Shown: positions 53,500 to 63,328, counted from the first letter of the stretch. The stretch: 64,000 nucleotides of DNA from Lachnospiraceae bacterium (GCA_024698145.1 JAILRO010000062.1:1-64000), one strand, 5' to 3'. A program made the numbers and translations. The notes: generated by a model not told the origin, from the letters alone.

Positions 53500-53532
53500 A
53501 ATGCCCTCTCCTCATAGAAACAATATAGTAAA

Positions 53533-53561
53533 ATTATATCTGAAATAGGTAAAAAAAACAA
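53533..53561 (-). promoter_or_regulatory. Promoter of dctP and the kinase run
   Basis: TTGTTT (53556-53561), 17 bases, TATAAT (53533-53538) on the minus strand. Confidence 0.65.
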
Positions 53562-53563
53562 TC

Positions 53564-54439
53564 CTAATCTATTCCGTTCTCAGTAACTATGTGCATTGGC
53601 GCGATATCCGTGTCACTCATAGCAAAAGATTCGTTAATAATCTGGAATGAATAACAAATTGCCATTGTTTTTATGTTTGCTCCTGCATTTTCAAGATATT
53701 TGTCATAATATCCCCCACCGTAACCGATTCTTGCCTTGTCTTTTGTAAATACAAGCCCCGGCATAACCACCAAAATATTACGGTTATCATTTCCTTTATC
53801 AAGAAAAATGCTGTTTGCAGAGATTACAGGTTCTTCTATTCCGTAACCATTCTGCTCCCATTTTGTATCTGAAGTCACCTTGACAAACCGCATTGTTTTG
53901 TCTTCTTCATTGCAAACCGGAACATATATCTCCTTGTTATCCTCATAAGCCTTCTCAACTATATCGTCGCATATTACCTCATTGCGAAAAGCCTGATACA
54001 CGCAAACAACGTCTGCATTCTTGTATTCGTCGCTGCTTATAACGTTATAACAAATGATACCCGAACGCTGTTTTACTTCACGTTCGCTTAATGCATTGCG
54101 TTTTTCGGATATCTCTTTTCGATATTTCTTCTTAAGTTCAACTGTTTTTTTCTCTTTTATAGCCTCTATACTTTCAATGTTGTTGTTAAATCCTCGTAGC
54201 ATTACATTGGTTGGATTCTTGGCAGCTATATTCTTTTCTCTTACAATCTTGAGAGGGGTGAGTGTCCCGTCTTCGTTCTGAATACTTGTATTATCTAAGG
54301 TTGCTCTCATATTACCCTTAATTGCCTCTATGTATTCTTTACGAAGCTTTGCCTGTTCTTCTTTTTCGTCAGGTGTCAAACCCTCTGCTTTGGATTTGTG
54401 ATATAGTGCATTAATACGCGCAATTTTTGTTTCATCCAT
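53564..54439 (-). CDS. DUF896 domain fused to 5-formyltetrahydrofolate cyclo-ligase
   Basis: 291 residues. Residues 1-60 match DUF896/YnzC (KIARINALYHKSKAEGLT, EEQAKLRKEYIEAIKGN). A linker is followed by a full cyclo-ligase domain from about residue 97 (LKKKYRKEISEKRNALS), ending with the substrate/ATP motif RIGYGGGYYDKYL. The cyclo-ligase converts 5-formyl-THF to methenyl-THF. In most Firmicutes these are separate proteins. No stop or frameshift separates the two parts. Confidence 0.85.
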   Translation of the reverse strand: MDETKIARINALYHKSKAEGLTPDEKEEQAKLRKEYIEAIKGNMRATLDNTSIQNEDGTLTPLKIVREKNIAAKNPTNVMLRGFNNNIESIEAIKEKKTVELKKKYRKEISEKRNALSEREVKQRSGIICYNVISSDEYKNADVVCVYQAFRNEVICDDIVEKAYEDNKEIYVPVCNEEDKTMRFVKVTSDTKWEQNGYGIEEPVISANSIFLDKGNDNRNILVVMPGLVFTKDKARIGYGGGYYDKYLENAGANIKTMAICYSFQIINESFAMSDTDIAPMHIVTENGID

Positions 54440-54470
54440 TTATATTAAAACCTCCGTTATATTAAACCAT

Positions 54471-56087
54471 CTAATTATTAGCTAATATTGCTTCTGCAAC
54501 CTTCATTCCGTCAAGTGCTGCAGACATAATTCCACCTGCATATCCGGCACCTTCTCCACAAGGATAAAGTCCGGCAACATTTTCAGACTGGAAGTTAGAA
54601 CCTCGAAGTATTCTTACCGGTGAAGAAGTTCTGCTTTCAACCCCGGATATTATCGCATCTTCATTGTAAAAACCGGGAATATCTTTATCAAAAACAGGCA
54701 TAGCCTCAACTATGGAATCCTTAATAAAATCCGGTAAGCATGCAGCGACATTACCGCAAACATATTCTCCTTTTGTCTGTGGTGTGATACTTCCGACATT
54801 AGTAGTAGCAATGCCTTTTTCAAAGTCGCCATATTTTGATACTACTATTTTGCCGTGTCCTTGTTCATATACAGCACGTTCAAGTTGTCTTTGCAATTCA
54901 ACTCCCGCAAGCGCACTGTCCGAAGCATAGTCTTCTTTTCTTACTGTAACAATGAGTGCTGAATTGGAATTAGCACCGTTTCTTCCACTGTAACTCATTC
55001 CGTTAACGGAGGTTAAGCCTTCCTCTGAAGAAGCATTAACCACATAACCACCGGGACACATACAAAAAGAATATACTCCACGTCCTTTTGAAGTATTATA
55101 TGTAAGTTTGTACGGAGGCGCAGGCAAAAGTTCTGCCGCCTTTCCTTCTCCATACATTGCTTTTCTTATAATTTCCTGCGGGTGTTCAATTCTTACGCCC
55201 ATTGCGAAATCTTTTGCAGTCATTGGTACTTCTTTATCATATAACATTGAAAATGTATCTCTTGCACTGTGACCTATAGCAAGAATCATTTTATCAACGT
55301 CAACCCAAGTCTCACAATTATTCTTAATAAGTTTTGCTTTGGTTACATGATAACTGCCGCCGATATTCTCGATAATAATATTATCAAGTTTTGTATCAAA
55401 CAAGAAACATCCACCAAGTTGTTCTATTTCTTTGCGAATACCGGAAACTACATCAACAAGTACATCTGTGCCTATATGTGGTTTGTTGTCGTATAATATC
55501 TCGGGGTTAGCACCATGCTTGACAAATTCCTCTAAAACAAATCGTATTCTTCCGTATTTGTCCTTAACTTGAGTATTTAACTTTCCGTCGGAAAATGTTC
55601 CCGCACCGCCTTCACCGAATTGGACATTACATTCAGTGTTAAGTGCTTTGCCGTTCCAGTAGTCGTCAACAATCTTCACACGTTCTTCTACACATTTACC
55701 ACGTTCAACAACAATAGGTTCGCATCCGCATCTTGCAAGTATCAATGCAGAAAATAATCCGGCAGGTCCGGAACCAATTATTAACGGATGATGTTTCATT
55801 GGATTAATCTCTTTTTCATACTTGGGCAATAGGTATTTAACTCTGTTTGTTAACATAATATTATTATTGTTAACCCTACTAATAATCCTCTTTTCAAGAG
55901 CGTCATTTTCAAATGTCACTCCAACCTGGTAAACATACATTATCTCGGATTTTTTACGCGCATCTATAGAGCGTTTAAGTATTTCATACTCAAAAGAATC
56001 ATTTGTCCGAAGTAATTTTGTAATTTTCTTTTTAAGTTCATTCTTTCCCGAAGTTACAGGAAGTTTGATGTTTCTTATATCAATCAT
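54471..56087 (-). CDS. FAD-dependent dehydrogenase (large HI0933-unrelated flavoprotein)
   Basis: 538 residues. A polar N-terminal region (1-95) precedes an FAD/NAD dinucleotide fold (PLIIGSGPAGLFSALILARCG), then VQFGEGGAGTFSDGKLNT, GHSARDTFSML and the closing GEGAGYAGGIMSAALDG. The family is widespread in Clostridia and annotated as FAD-dependent dehydrogenase, substrate unknown. It overlaps the next flavoprotein gene by four bases. Confidence 0.85.
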   Translation of the reverse strand: MIDIRNIKLPVTSGKNELKKKITKLLRTNDSFEYEILKRSIDARKKSEIMYVYQVGVTFENDALEKRIISRVNNNNIMLTNRVKYLLPKYEKEINPMKHHPLIIGSGPAGLFSALILARCGCEPIVVERGKCVEERVKIVDDYWNGKALNTECNVQFGEGGAGTFSDGKLNTQVKDKYGRIRFVLEEFVKHGANPEILYDNKPHIGTDVLVDVVSGIRKEIEQLGGCFLFDTKLDNIIIENIGGSYHVTKAKLIKNNCETWVDVDKMILAIGHSARDTFSMLYDKEVPMTAKDFAMGVRIEHPQEIIRKAMYGEGKAAELLPAPPYKLTYNTSKGRGVYSFCMCPGGYVVNASSEEGLTSVNGMSYSGRNGANSNSALIVTVRKEDYASDSALAGVELQRQLERAVYEQGHGKIVVSKYGDFEKGIATTNVGSITPQTKGEYVCGNVAACLPDFIKDSIVEAMPVFDKDIPGFYNEDAIISGVESRTSSPVRILRGSNFQSENVAGLYPCGEGAGYAGGIMSAALDGMKVAEAILANN

Positions 56088-57322
56088 AAATCCCCCAGAA
56101 TATTTCTTGAAGCTGCGATTGCGGAAAGTATAGCAAATGAAATATTATATCCTCCGCACTTACCTGTCATATCCAGAACCTCTCCCACTATGTATAAACC
56201 GGGATATTTTCTGCTTTCAAAAGTATCTGCATCAATTTCTTTTAATTTGACACCACCAAGTGATACCTGTGCCTTATCATAGTCTTCATAAAGCTTTGGT
56301 GTGAAGTTAAGCATTTTGATGCAGGAAGTAAGCCTGTTAATCTGCTTGTCTGGCAAGTCGCCAATACGCATATTTTCATCGAGTTTCAAGCGTCTTAATA
56401 TATATACGGACAACTGATGAGGCAAGAAACCATCCAGCATATTAATAACCGAACGTTTCATAAAAATATTAATCGTACAGATTATGTATTCTTTGAGTTT
56501 GTCCCAGGAATACTCCGGTAACAACTCAATAAACAAAGCATCTTTGAACTCATCGCCCTTGAGATCATATACATACTTTGAAAGATTCATAAGCGCAATT
56601 CCCGACAAATTATTATCATTAAACTGAACCTGTCCACTCTCGCTATATATCTTCTTGCCTACGCAAATGTTAACCTTGCCGTCAACACGTACTCCTTTGG
56701 CGATTTTAAGTAAGTCATCCTCAACATATATCGGACACAATGACGGCACAAAAGGTACAGTACTGATTTCGAGTTTTTTAATTATGTCTAACGTATCACT
56801 TCCACCGAGTTTTGGCGAAGCATTACTTCCAAGTGCAAGTATTATATTTTTGCATTCAATAGGTTTGCTTCCCATGTTGTTGGCATATACATAATAACGT
56901 CGTTCATTTTCCTCATATCGTATTCTTGTAACCTTCGCATCACATACAATACTGACCTTGCGTCGATCAAGTTCATCTATAAGAATACTTGTAACCTGTT
57001 TGGCCATATTAGAAAAAGGATAATAATATCCATTCTTTTCATAAAGAGGAATACCCAAAAGTTCAAAAAATCTAATGATTTCATTGGGATTATGCTTGCT
57101 TACAAAATCATCAATAAATGCTTCATTGTCAGAACTGTAACAATTAAAAGACCATTCCGAATTGGTAATATTGCATTTGCCATTACCGGAAGCTGATAGT
57201 TTGCGACCACATTTGGATTCTTTTTCAAGAAGCATTATTTTCAAATTCTGATTATTCATTGAGGTATATACTGCAGAAGCCAGTCCGGCAGTTCCCGCGC
57301 CGACTATAATCACATCGTACAT
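56084..57322 (-). CDS. HI0933/YtfP-type NAD(P)/FAD-dependent oxidoreductase
   Basis: 412 residues. The FAD site is VIIVGAGTAGLASAVY, followed by CGRKLSASGNGKCNITN, and near the end GLYIVGEVLDMTGKCGGYNIS. These are typical of the HI0933 family (YhiN/YtfP), whose role is not settled. The GAGGAG site precedes the ATG at 57322. Confidence 0.92.
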   Translation of the reverse strand: MYDVIIVGAGTAGLASAVYTSMNNQNLKIMLLEKESKCGRKLSASGNGKCNITNSEWSFNCYSSDNEAFIDDFVSKHNPNEIIRFFELLGIPLYEKNGYYYPFSNMAKQVTSILIDELDRRKVSIVCDAKVTRIRYEENERRYYVYANNMGSKPIECKNIILALGSNASPKLGGSDTLDIIKKLEISTVPFVPSLCPIYVEDDLLKIAKGVRVDGKVNICVGKKIYSESGQVQFNDNNLSGIALMNLSKYVYDLKGDEFKDALFIELLPEYSWDKLKEYIICTINIFMKRSVINMLDGFLPHQLSVYILRRLKLDENMRIGDLPDKQINRLTSCIKMLNFTPKLYEDYDKAQVSLGGVKLKEIDADTFESRKYPGLYIVGEVLDMTGKCGGYNISFAILSAIAASRNILGDL

Positions 57323-57343
57323 TGTAGGTCTCCTCTCGTATAA

Positions 57344-57940
57344 TTAACTTGTGTAGGTTTCTAAAAAAGAATATAACTCTTCATCAGAACTCAAATAATA
57401 TCCTTTTAAAACAGATTCTTGTAAATCATCAGGTAAATCCGCAATAGATATCTGCGTATAATCGTAAACAGTTTTCTCGTCACCTTGTAATATTACAATA
57501 AGCCCGTTATAAGATTTGGCATAGTAACCGTTATATTCAGGTTTCTTAAAAGTTTTTCGAAGCGTAATTTCATTACCGTTATACGAAATCATTTTATATG
57601 AACACAACCCTGCCTCCCTTTCAGATTGGTTTAAGTTGTCCATATAGTTTTGTAAATAACGCTCCACTCCGTCCTTGTCACATCCCATAAGCGCCGGTAT
57701 ACATTTTAACTGTTCTTTTAGTAAACGATCTTCCTCCGGATAATCATATTCAACATTAAATATAGTTGATTTGTTGACCGGAAATGTGGATGTTTGCTGG
57801 GATACAGTAATATTAACGTATTCACCCAGTTCGTTCTTGGCGTAGTTTTGGGGATAAAAGAAACGATGCAGAAAAATACCTGTTATAGCAAGTATCCCTG
57901 TCATTATTGCAAATATCAGAAAAATAATATTTCTTTTCAT
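57344..57940 (-). CDS. Membrane-anchored protein, possibly BofC-like
   Basis: 198 residues. One N-terminal helix (about 5-25), then an extracytoplasmic region. The C-terminal end (ISIADLPDDLQESVLKGYYLSSDEEL) resembles the C-terminus of BofC, a regulator of sporulation sigma-K processing, but the match is weak and I do not recognise the rest. Neighbours do not help. Confidence 0.5.
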   Translation of the reverse strand: MKRNIIFLIFAIMTGILAITGIFLHRFFYPQNYAKNELGEYVNITVSQQTSTFPVNKSTIFNVEYDYPEEDRLLKEQLKCIPALMGCDKDGVERYLQNYMDNLNQSEREAGLCSYKMISYNGNEITLRKTFKKPEYNGYYAKSYNGLIVILQGDEKTVYDYTQISIADLPDDLQESVLKGYYLSSDEELYSFLETYTS

Positions 57941-58013
57941 ATTAAACCTCCCAAAATCGAGATTTCTTATGAAAAGTATGTACTAATCTTTCTTGTATTA
58001 TTCGCTTAATCTA

Positions 58014-58394
58014 TTATAAATCAAAACCATGTGGTAAAAGTTCACTTAATGCGTAACTAATCAATTGACCTTTTTCTTCTAGAAGGATTCTTCCGTCTTT
58101 CATAAACTCGTTCATAACCTGAAGGCACATTCCGCAAGGATAAGCGGTACTTCCGTCCTTTGCTGCAACTGCAATAACCGATATTTTTCTGTGACCTTCC
58201 GATACAGCTTTAAAAATGGCTGTTCTTTCAGCACAGTTAGTTGCCCCGTAAGAAGCATTCTCGATATTGCAGCCTGTATAAAGGCTTCCATCATCTGTAA
58301 TTAACGCTGCACCGACACAAAACTTTGAATATGGTGCATAGGAATTATTATAGGCCTCTTTGGCTTTGCTCATAAGTTCTTCGTAGTTAAGCAT
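58014..58394 (-). CDS. cdd: Cytidine deaminase
   Basis: 126 residues. Zinc site: Cys54 and Glu56 (NCAERTAIF), Cys87 and Cys90 (PCGMC), and the substrate-binding NIENASYG. It deaminates cytidine and deoxycytidine in pyrimidine salvage, as a tetramer. ATG 58394 follows GGGAGGGG. Confidence 0.95.
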   Translation of the reverse strand: MLNYEELMSKAKEAYNNSYAPYSKFCVGAALITDDGSLYTGCNIENASYGATNCAERTAIFKAVSEGHRKISVIAVAAKDGSTAYPCGMCLQVMNEFMKDGRILLEEKGQLISYALSELLPHGFDL

Positions 58395-58419
58395 ATTACC
58401 CCTCCCTATCAATAACCAC

Positions 58420-58450
58420 AATAAGAGGACTAGAATATAGCCCCCTTATT
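58420..58450. other. Hairpin between DUF3048 gene and cdd
   Basis: AATAAGAGGAC and GCCCCCTTATT pair over 11 positions with two G-T pairs and a nine-base loop. No T run follows on either strand; it could mark processing or weak termination. Confidence 0.4.
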
Positions 58451-58475
58451 AAATGTTCAAATATATTCTGTAATT

Positions 58476-59555
58476 TTATTCGAATACAACTCCGCATCCG
58501 TCAGCATTACCAATAATTGAAATCCATGTCTTACCGGGATTGAGCAATAACTCCTGTCCATCCTCTGTTGTGTATTTTGTCTTAGATTTCTTAGAAGACT
58601 TAGACCACTTAATTGGAATAGCCTTACCATTAGTAATGTAGAATCCTGTTCCTTCGCCAACCTGTGTAAGCTCCTGAAGGTCGTTCTTAGGATTAATACA
58701 CTCATAAGCAGACTGCTGAACAATGATATTCTTGAATTGAAGAATGTTATCATTCTCATCAGCCATGTTATCAACCTGAGGTGCACCGTACTCATATCTG
58801 TCATAAAGCTTTGTTTCAGCATTATATATGAAATAAGGCTGTGAGTAGTTACTAAAATTAACATGTACTGTATTAGCATCCTGTGTTGACTCAAGATCTG
58901 TATCTTCCTCATTGAAAGAAAGAACTTTCTCGTGTGTTTCCTTGTACTGGTCACTGTAACCCATATCAGCTATACCCTGAACGATTCTCTCACCTGTTGT
59001 ATAAGCATTGTGAGGTGCAACTCTTGCATTATCTCTATAGAAACCTGCGTCATAAGTCATACCGTTGATATTATCAATAGCACCTTTCTCAAGCATTTTC
59101 TTGGCAGGTTTAGATTGTCCGTAATGAACATATATTGCATCATACTCGTTAGCAATATTGATATAATAGTGTCTTGCACTTCTTACAGAACCAAGTTTCT
59201 CAAGGTCACTGTATTCAGAAAAGATTGGCATAATACGTGTGATTCCACCTTCTACCATACACTCATATATAATATCAGCATGCTTGGTACAAGAAGAAGG
59301 TAATGCTTCTTTCAAATTGTTAATCATACAGGCAACAGGACGATGTGGCTTATAATCCTTTGACCACTCACCTGTAAGTTCGTTATATTCCTCACCTACA
59401 TGAGGATCTTCAGTTGTAGCCTCTTCTGTTGTAGTAGCCTTTGTTGTCGGTGCCTCTGTAGCAGGCTCTTCCTTCTTACCGCATGCAGTAAATGCAAACA
59501 TAGCTGCAGCAAGAACTGAAACTGTTAATAACTTCTTCATAAATGTTTTTCGCAT
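58476..59555 (-). CDS. DUF3048-family lipoprotein
   Basis: 359 residues. Leader ending in FTAC with Cys25, a Thr/Glu-rich stretch, then LTGEWSKDYKPHRPVACMINNLKEALP and VRSARHYYINIANEYDAIYVHYG, typical of DUF3048 (YerB-like) lipoproteins. Role in envelope or wall; mechanism unproven. AAAGGAG precedes the ATG by ten bases. Confidence 0.9.
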   Translation of the reverse strand: MRKTFMKKLLTVSVLAAAMFAFTACGKKEEPATEAPTTKATTTEEATTEDPHVGEEYNELTGEWSKDYKPHRPVACMINNLKEALPSSCTKHADIIYECMVEGGITRIMPIFSEYSDLEKLGSVRSARHYYINIANEYDAIYVHYGQSKPAKKMLEKGAIDNINGMTYDAGFYRDNARVAPHNAYTTGERIVQGIADMGYSDQYKETHEKVLSFNEEDTDLESTQDANTVHVNFSNYSQPYFIYNAETKLYDRYEYGAPQVDNMADENDNILQFKNIIVQQSAYECINPKNDLQELTQVGEGTGFYITNGKAIPIKWSKSSKKSKTKYTTEDGQELLLNPGKTWISIIGNADGCGVVFE

Positions 59556-59596
59556 AATGATTTGTCTCCTTTGTTGTCTAATTGTAATCAGGTAGC

Positions 59597-60100
59597 TCAG
59601 ATATCCCTCGTATATCCTATGCTTTCAAGAATCTCATCTTGAATACGTTCCATCTCAAGACGTTCATCATCATTGATATGATCATAACCCGATAAATGTA
59701 ACATACTATGGCATACAAGAAATGCGAACTCTCTTGTGACACTATGTCCGTATTCAAGAGCCTGTTCCTTAGTACGCTCAAGTGATATCATAATATCACC
59801 TAACATGAGTTCACCGGTATCAGAATTGAATGCGCCGGCAACATCGTTCTCAGCACATGAAAAATCAGCCGGATCATCAAAGTCAAGTGCAGGAAATGAC
59901 AATACATCTGTCGGAGAATCGATATTTCTCATATCACGGTTAAGTTCTCTTATACCTGCATTATCCGTAAGCATTATATTGACTTCGCACTCATATGGAC
60001 AATCAACATAATCTAAACTTGCAGATATAACCTTGCTTGCTATGTCAAAATATTCAATTCCAAGCTCCTGCTCTGTTTCCTTTTCTAATAAAACTGTCAT
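59597..60100 (-). CDS. ybeY: Endoribonuclease YbeY
   Basis: 167 residues. The zinc-binding motif HSMLHLSGYDH is clear, with ELNRDMRNIDSPTDVLSFP upstream. YbeY is needed for 16S rRNA 3' end maturation and ribosome quality control. The ATG at 60100 has GAGG five bases upstream; a TTG ten codons upstream is less likely. Confidence 0.95.
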   Translation of the reverse strand: MTVLLEKETEQELGIEYFDIASKVISASLDYVDCPYECEVNIMLTDNAGIRELNRDMRNIDSPTDVLSFPALDFDDPADFSCAENDVAGAFNSDTGELMLGDIMISLERTKEQALEYGHSVTREFAFLVCHSMLHLSGYDHINDDERLEMERIQDEILESIGYTRDI

Positions 60101-60189
60101 AGTAACCTCATAATCTTCCTTAACAAACAAAGATATTATACATTATCTTGGGAAATAAATCAACCCGCATACAATATTTTGAAAACAGC

Positions 60190-61179
60190 CTATTTGCTTT
60201 GTTTCTTTTTGGAAGACTTCTTCTGTCCCTCTTCATATCTGTCATATGCTTCTACTATTTTCTGTATAAGTGGATGACGCACAACATCCGCGCTTGTCAT
60301 TTGGCATACTGCTATATCATCTACATTCTTAAGAACCCTAAGCGCAACATCCAAACCACTTACTGCGTCTTTTGGAATATCCTTTTGAGATAAATCTCCT
60401 GTAATGATTGCTTTTGAACCAAAACCAATTCTTGTCAAAAACATTTTCATCTGCGCAGGCGTTGTATTCTGTGCTTCATCGAGTACAATGTAAGCATTAT
60501 CAAGCGTCCTTCCTCGCATATATGCAAGTGGCGCAACTTCTATAAGCCCCTTGTCCATATTCTTGATAAAACTGTCAGCACCCATTATTTCGTAGAGTGC
60601 GTCGTACAAAGGACGTAGATAGGGATCAACCTTGCTTTGAAGGTCGCCGGGAAGAAAACCAAGCTTCTCTCCTGCTTCTATTGCAGGTCTTGTCAGTATG
60701 ATACGGTTAACTTCGTTATTTTTAAATGCTGTTATTGCTTTCGCCATGGCAAGATAGGTTTTACCGGTTCCGGCAGGACCGATACCGAACACAATCATGT
60801 TTTTGTCTATTGAATCAAGATATTTCTTCTGTCCTAATGTTTTTGCTTTAACAGGTTTGCCGTTAACAGTGTGACAAATAACATCTTTATCAAGTTTTAC
60901 AGCTTCTTCGGTGCTATCTGTTACAGATAACGCCAACATATAATTAACGTTCTGTTCTGTGATATCATTACCTCTTTTGGAAAGATCGACCAGTGATTCT
61001 ATAATTGATATAGTTCTATCTACGGATTTCTCTTCACCTATAACCTTAAGGTTATCATTTCTCATAATCAAAGTAACCTGCATGGTTTTCTCGATTTTCT
61101 TGATATGACAGTCGTACTGTCCGAATATATTAGCCACATGATCTGCGGGTATAGTTAAGCTCTTTTCGGTAGTGCCCAT
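60190..61179 (-). CDS. phoH: PhoH-like ATPase
   Basis: 329 residues. An N-terminal KH-like region (to about 100), then the PhoH ATPase with GIGPAGTGKTYLA, RPAIEAGEKLGFLPGDLQ, VLDEAQNTTPAQMKMFLTR and ITGDLSQKDIP. It accompanies yqfD and ybeY in nearly all Firmicutes and likely acts in RNA metabolism. Confidence 0.96.
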   Translation of the reverse strand: MGTTEKSLTIPADHVANIFGQYDCHIKKIEKTMQVTLIMRNDNLKVIGEEKSVDRTISIIESLVDLSKRGNDITEQNVNYMLALSVTDSTEEAVKLDKDVICHTVNGKPVKAKTLGQKKYLDSIDKNMIVFGIGPAGTGKTYLAMAKAITAFKNNEVNRIILTRPAIEAGEKLGFLPGDLQSKVDPYLRPLYDALYEIMGADSFIKNMDKGLIEVAPLAYMRGRTLDNAYIVLDEAQNTTPAQMKMFLTRIGFGSKAIITGDLSQKDIPKDAVSGLDVALRVLKNVDDIAVCQMTSADVVRHPLIQKIVEAYDRYEEGQKKSSKKKQSK

Positions 61180-61189
61180 ATATCTCTCC

Positions 61190-62419
61190 TTATTTGTTCT
61201 TTTTCTTTTTAACCTTCTTTTTATCAGTCTTTGGTTTTTTAACCAGCGTTGTTATCGGTTCAATTACAACAATCTTACCTTTTGCAACAAGCTTGTTATC
61301 AGCCTTCTCTATTTTAACATCATTTTTAACTATTTCCAGTCCATTTTCTTCAAATTGTTTGATTTTTTTTGCAAGGCGATCATTTAGAATATCTGTAGCC
61401 TCCTGTTCTGTATGTGATGAAAGTTTCAACGTGTACGGAAGACGTTTTGTAACTTTATATCCAACAGGAAGATATAAATCGTTGAAGATTTTAAATTTGT
61501 GTATTTGTGTAAATGTATCGTAATTGGCTGCATTAATAGTTGGAATAAATGGCGTTAGACAATAATCCATAAAATATAATGTTATATGTTTCTTTTCTTT
61601 GTCATAATATTCCTTCTCGTAGTAATCCATATCTACGTAATCATCGTAATCATAAGATGTTTTCCCGTAAACATCCCCGTCTGCCGCCACATATGACGTA
61701 TCCATAACTTCATGATTATCATCGTATATATTAATGGTCCCCGATATAAGAATGTCTCCTTTTTTTACTTTATCATTAACTTTTGCAACCGGTGTTCCTT
61801 GTCTTGTAATCATTTTAGTTATTTTCGCATTTTTCGTAGCGACAAGGTCGCCTGTTACGTCTTTTGAAGGTTTTGTTTTAGGTTTTATTCCTTCTTCCAG
61901 ATATACTGTAAGCCCCGTCCCCTTGAGTTCGCAACTTATCCATGATATTTCGTCGTAGTCTTTTCTAAGTTTTTCTTCCAATTCCACACAATCCACTTTC
62001 GACTTGAATGTGCCGAGCGGAACGTATTGCTCTTCTATCCTTTTTAAAAGTTCATTAGCAACAAGATGGTCTTCACCGACAATTCTGACTTCCCATACAA
62101 ACAAAGATAGCGTGTACACAGCGCACATAAAACCGATACACCCGATAATAAATGTTACCCTTTTTCGGTTTTGTTTTATAAGATATGGGAACCCGATTCT
62201 TGTCAATATTTTGAATTTCATATTTGTTTTTTTCAAATACGGCTTTAGACCAATAAGGTTTTTCCTTCCAATAAAAAAAGAATATCCGTCATGAGTATCA
62301 TTTACATCCCAAATTACGATATTATCTTTTATCAAAAGATTCATCAATCGTTCAGGCGCAAAACCATACACCTCAATCCTTACGTAACCAAACATATATC
62401 TTAATATTTTCAGCAGCAT
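61190..62419 (-). CDS. yqfD: Sporulation protein YqfD
   Basis: 409 residues, one clear membrane helix near 90-110, and the YqfD segments GAEVRIVG-like (FVWEVRIVGEDHL) and WISCELKGTGLTVYLEEG. YqfD is a sigma-E dependent sporulation protein in Bacillus. Its start overlaps the yqfC stop. The C-terminus is very lysine-rich. Confidence 0.92.
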   Translation of the reverse strand: MLLKILRYMFGYVRIEVYGFAPERLMNLLIKDNIVIWDVNDTHDGYSFFIGRKNLIGLKPYLKKTNMKFKILTRIGFPYLIKQNRKRVTFIIGCIGFMCAVYTLSLFVWEVRIVGEDHLVANELLKRIEEQYVPLGTFKSKVDCVELEEKLRKDYDEISWISCELKGTGLTVYLEEGIKPKTKPSKDVTGDLVATKNAKITKMITRQGTPVAKVNDKVKKGDILISGTINIYDDNHEVMDTSYVAADGDVYGKTSYDYDDYVDMDYYEKEYYDKEKKHITLYFMDYCLTPFIPTINAANYDTFTQIHKFKIFNDLYLPVGYKVTKRLPYTLKLSSHTEQEATDILNDRLAKKIKQFEENGLEIVKNDVKIEKADNKLVAKGKIVVIEPITTLVKKPKTDKKKVKKKKNK

Positions 62420-62661
62420 AATTCACCGTTAGGGGTATATGTGATTGTATGTATGTTACCGGTTACCTTCATGTCACAACCCGAAAAATAATGAACACGT
62501 AGTTCTTCCCCTGTGATTCTAAGCGTCATTTTTTTGCAGGTAATAACAATCTCCTCCGATGTGTATAGTAGCAATCCTTTGTAGTTCTCTATCAAAGCTT
62601 CGCGATTACCAAAAAGGCGAAGTAAAACATCACCATACAATACATCCTTGGGAAACTCCAC
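62410..62661 (-). CDS. yqfC: Sporulation protein YqfC
   Basis: 83 residues with a GTG start at 62661 and AGGA ten bases upstream. EFPKDVLYGDVLLRLFGNRE and HYFSGCDMKVTGNIHTITY match YqfC. It works with YqfD in sporulation; its presence marks a spore-forming lineage but does not prove that this strain sporulates. Confidence 0.88.
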   Translation of the reverse strand: MEFPKDVLYGDVLLRLFGNREALIENYKGLLLYTSEEIVITCKKMTLRITGEELRVHYFSGCDMKVTGNIHTITYTPNGELCC

Positions 62662-62734
62662 AAGCTTACCGTCCTATTTGCTACATTTATAATATATGTA
62701 TATATATGAATTGTTATTCTATTAAATAATAAAA

Positions 62735-62758
62735 GAGTCACCATATAAATGATGACTC
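62735..62758 (-). terminator. Terminator after rpsU
   Basis: GAGTCATC and GGTGACTC form an 8-bp stem with one G-T pair; on the minus strand it is followed by TTTTATTATTT. Confidence 0.72.
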
Positions 62759-62771
62759 CTTAAATACATAA

Positions 62772-62951
62772 TTATTTGTTGAATTTTCTTTTACGAGCTG
62801 CCTCTGACTTCTTCTTACGTCTTACGCTTGGCTTCTCGTAATGCTCTCTCTTACGAATCTCCTGCTGAATACCAGCCTTCGCACAATTTCTCTTGAAACG
62901 ACGAAGAGCGCTGTCTAAAGTCTCGTTCTCTTTAACTATAACATTTGACAT
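62772..62951 (-). CDS. rpsU: 30S ribosomal protein S21
   Basis: 59 residues: [20 protein letters not shown] and the basic tail [16 protein letters not shown], the complete S21. It binds the 3' region of 16S rRNA near the anti-Shine-Dalgarno. A GGGAGG site lies upstream, and a leader of about 70 bases separates it from the promoter at 63028-63055. It precedes yqfC in the same direction, the usual order. Confidence 0.97.
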   Translation of the reverse strand: MSNVIVKENETLDSALRRFKRNCAKAGIQQEIRKREHYEKPSVRRKKKSEAARKRKFNK

Positions 62952-63027
62952 TCTCTCACCTGACCTCCCTTCAGTTGCATATTGTGTCTCGCATACAACC
63001 TTGGGTTATTTTTCAAACACACGTAAA

Positions 63028-63055
63028 ATTATAACATAAATTTCCAATACGTCAA
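63028..63055 (-). promoter_or_regulatory. Promoter of rpsU
   Basis: TTGACG (63050-63055), 16 bases, consensus TATAAT (63028-63033) on the minus strand. Confidence 0.75.
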
Positions 63056-63079
63056 CAATTTTTTAAAAAAGGTCGTATG

Positions 63080-63328
63080 CTATAAGAAGAACAGCATTGT
63101 ACTACTTGCAGCTGCAGCACCAAACATTCCGACAACGATTCCGAAAATGAAACTAAGCACACTAATTGCTATAGAAACAATAAGATAAGCCAGCGAAAAA
63201 GTTTTTCTTGCAGTATATCCACCGCCGTCGCCAACAGCCCAAACAATAAGTAATACCAAGTTCACACATGGAATACAAATCAAAAATATAGTCAACAGCC
63301 ACTGGCCAAATGACATTTTGTTATCCAT
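63080..63328 (-). CDS. Small two-helix membrane protein, paralog of the 63375 gene
   Basis: 82 residues. SFGQWLLTIFLICIPCVNLV, a polar loop (GGGYTARKTFSLAY) and a second helix. The same plan (GQW, IPCV, VWA, then a basic loop) occurs in the neighbour at 63375, so they are tandem paralogs. The start at 63328 follows AGGAGG; a longer frame start lacks one. Function unknown. Confidence 0.7.
   Translation of the reverse strand: MDNKMSFGQWLLTIFLICIPCVNLVLLIVWAVGDGGGYTARKTFSLAYLIVSIAISVLSFIFGIVVGMFGAAAASSTMLFFL

Noticed and set aside
58457-58954. A 165-residue frame inside the DUF3048 gene
   Set aside because: It is a different frame of a convincing lipoprotein gene and has no ribosome site.
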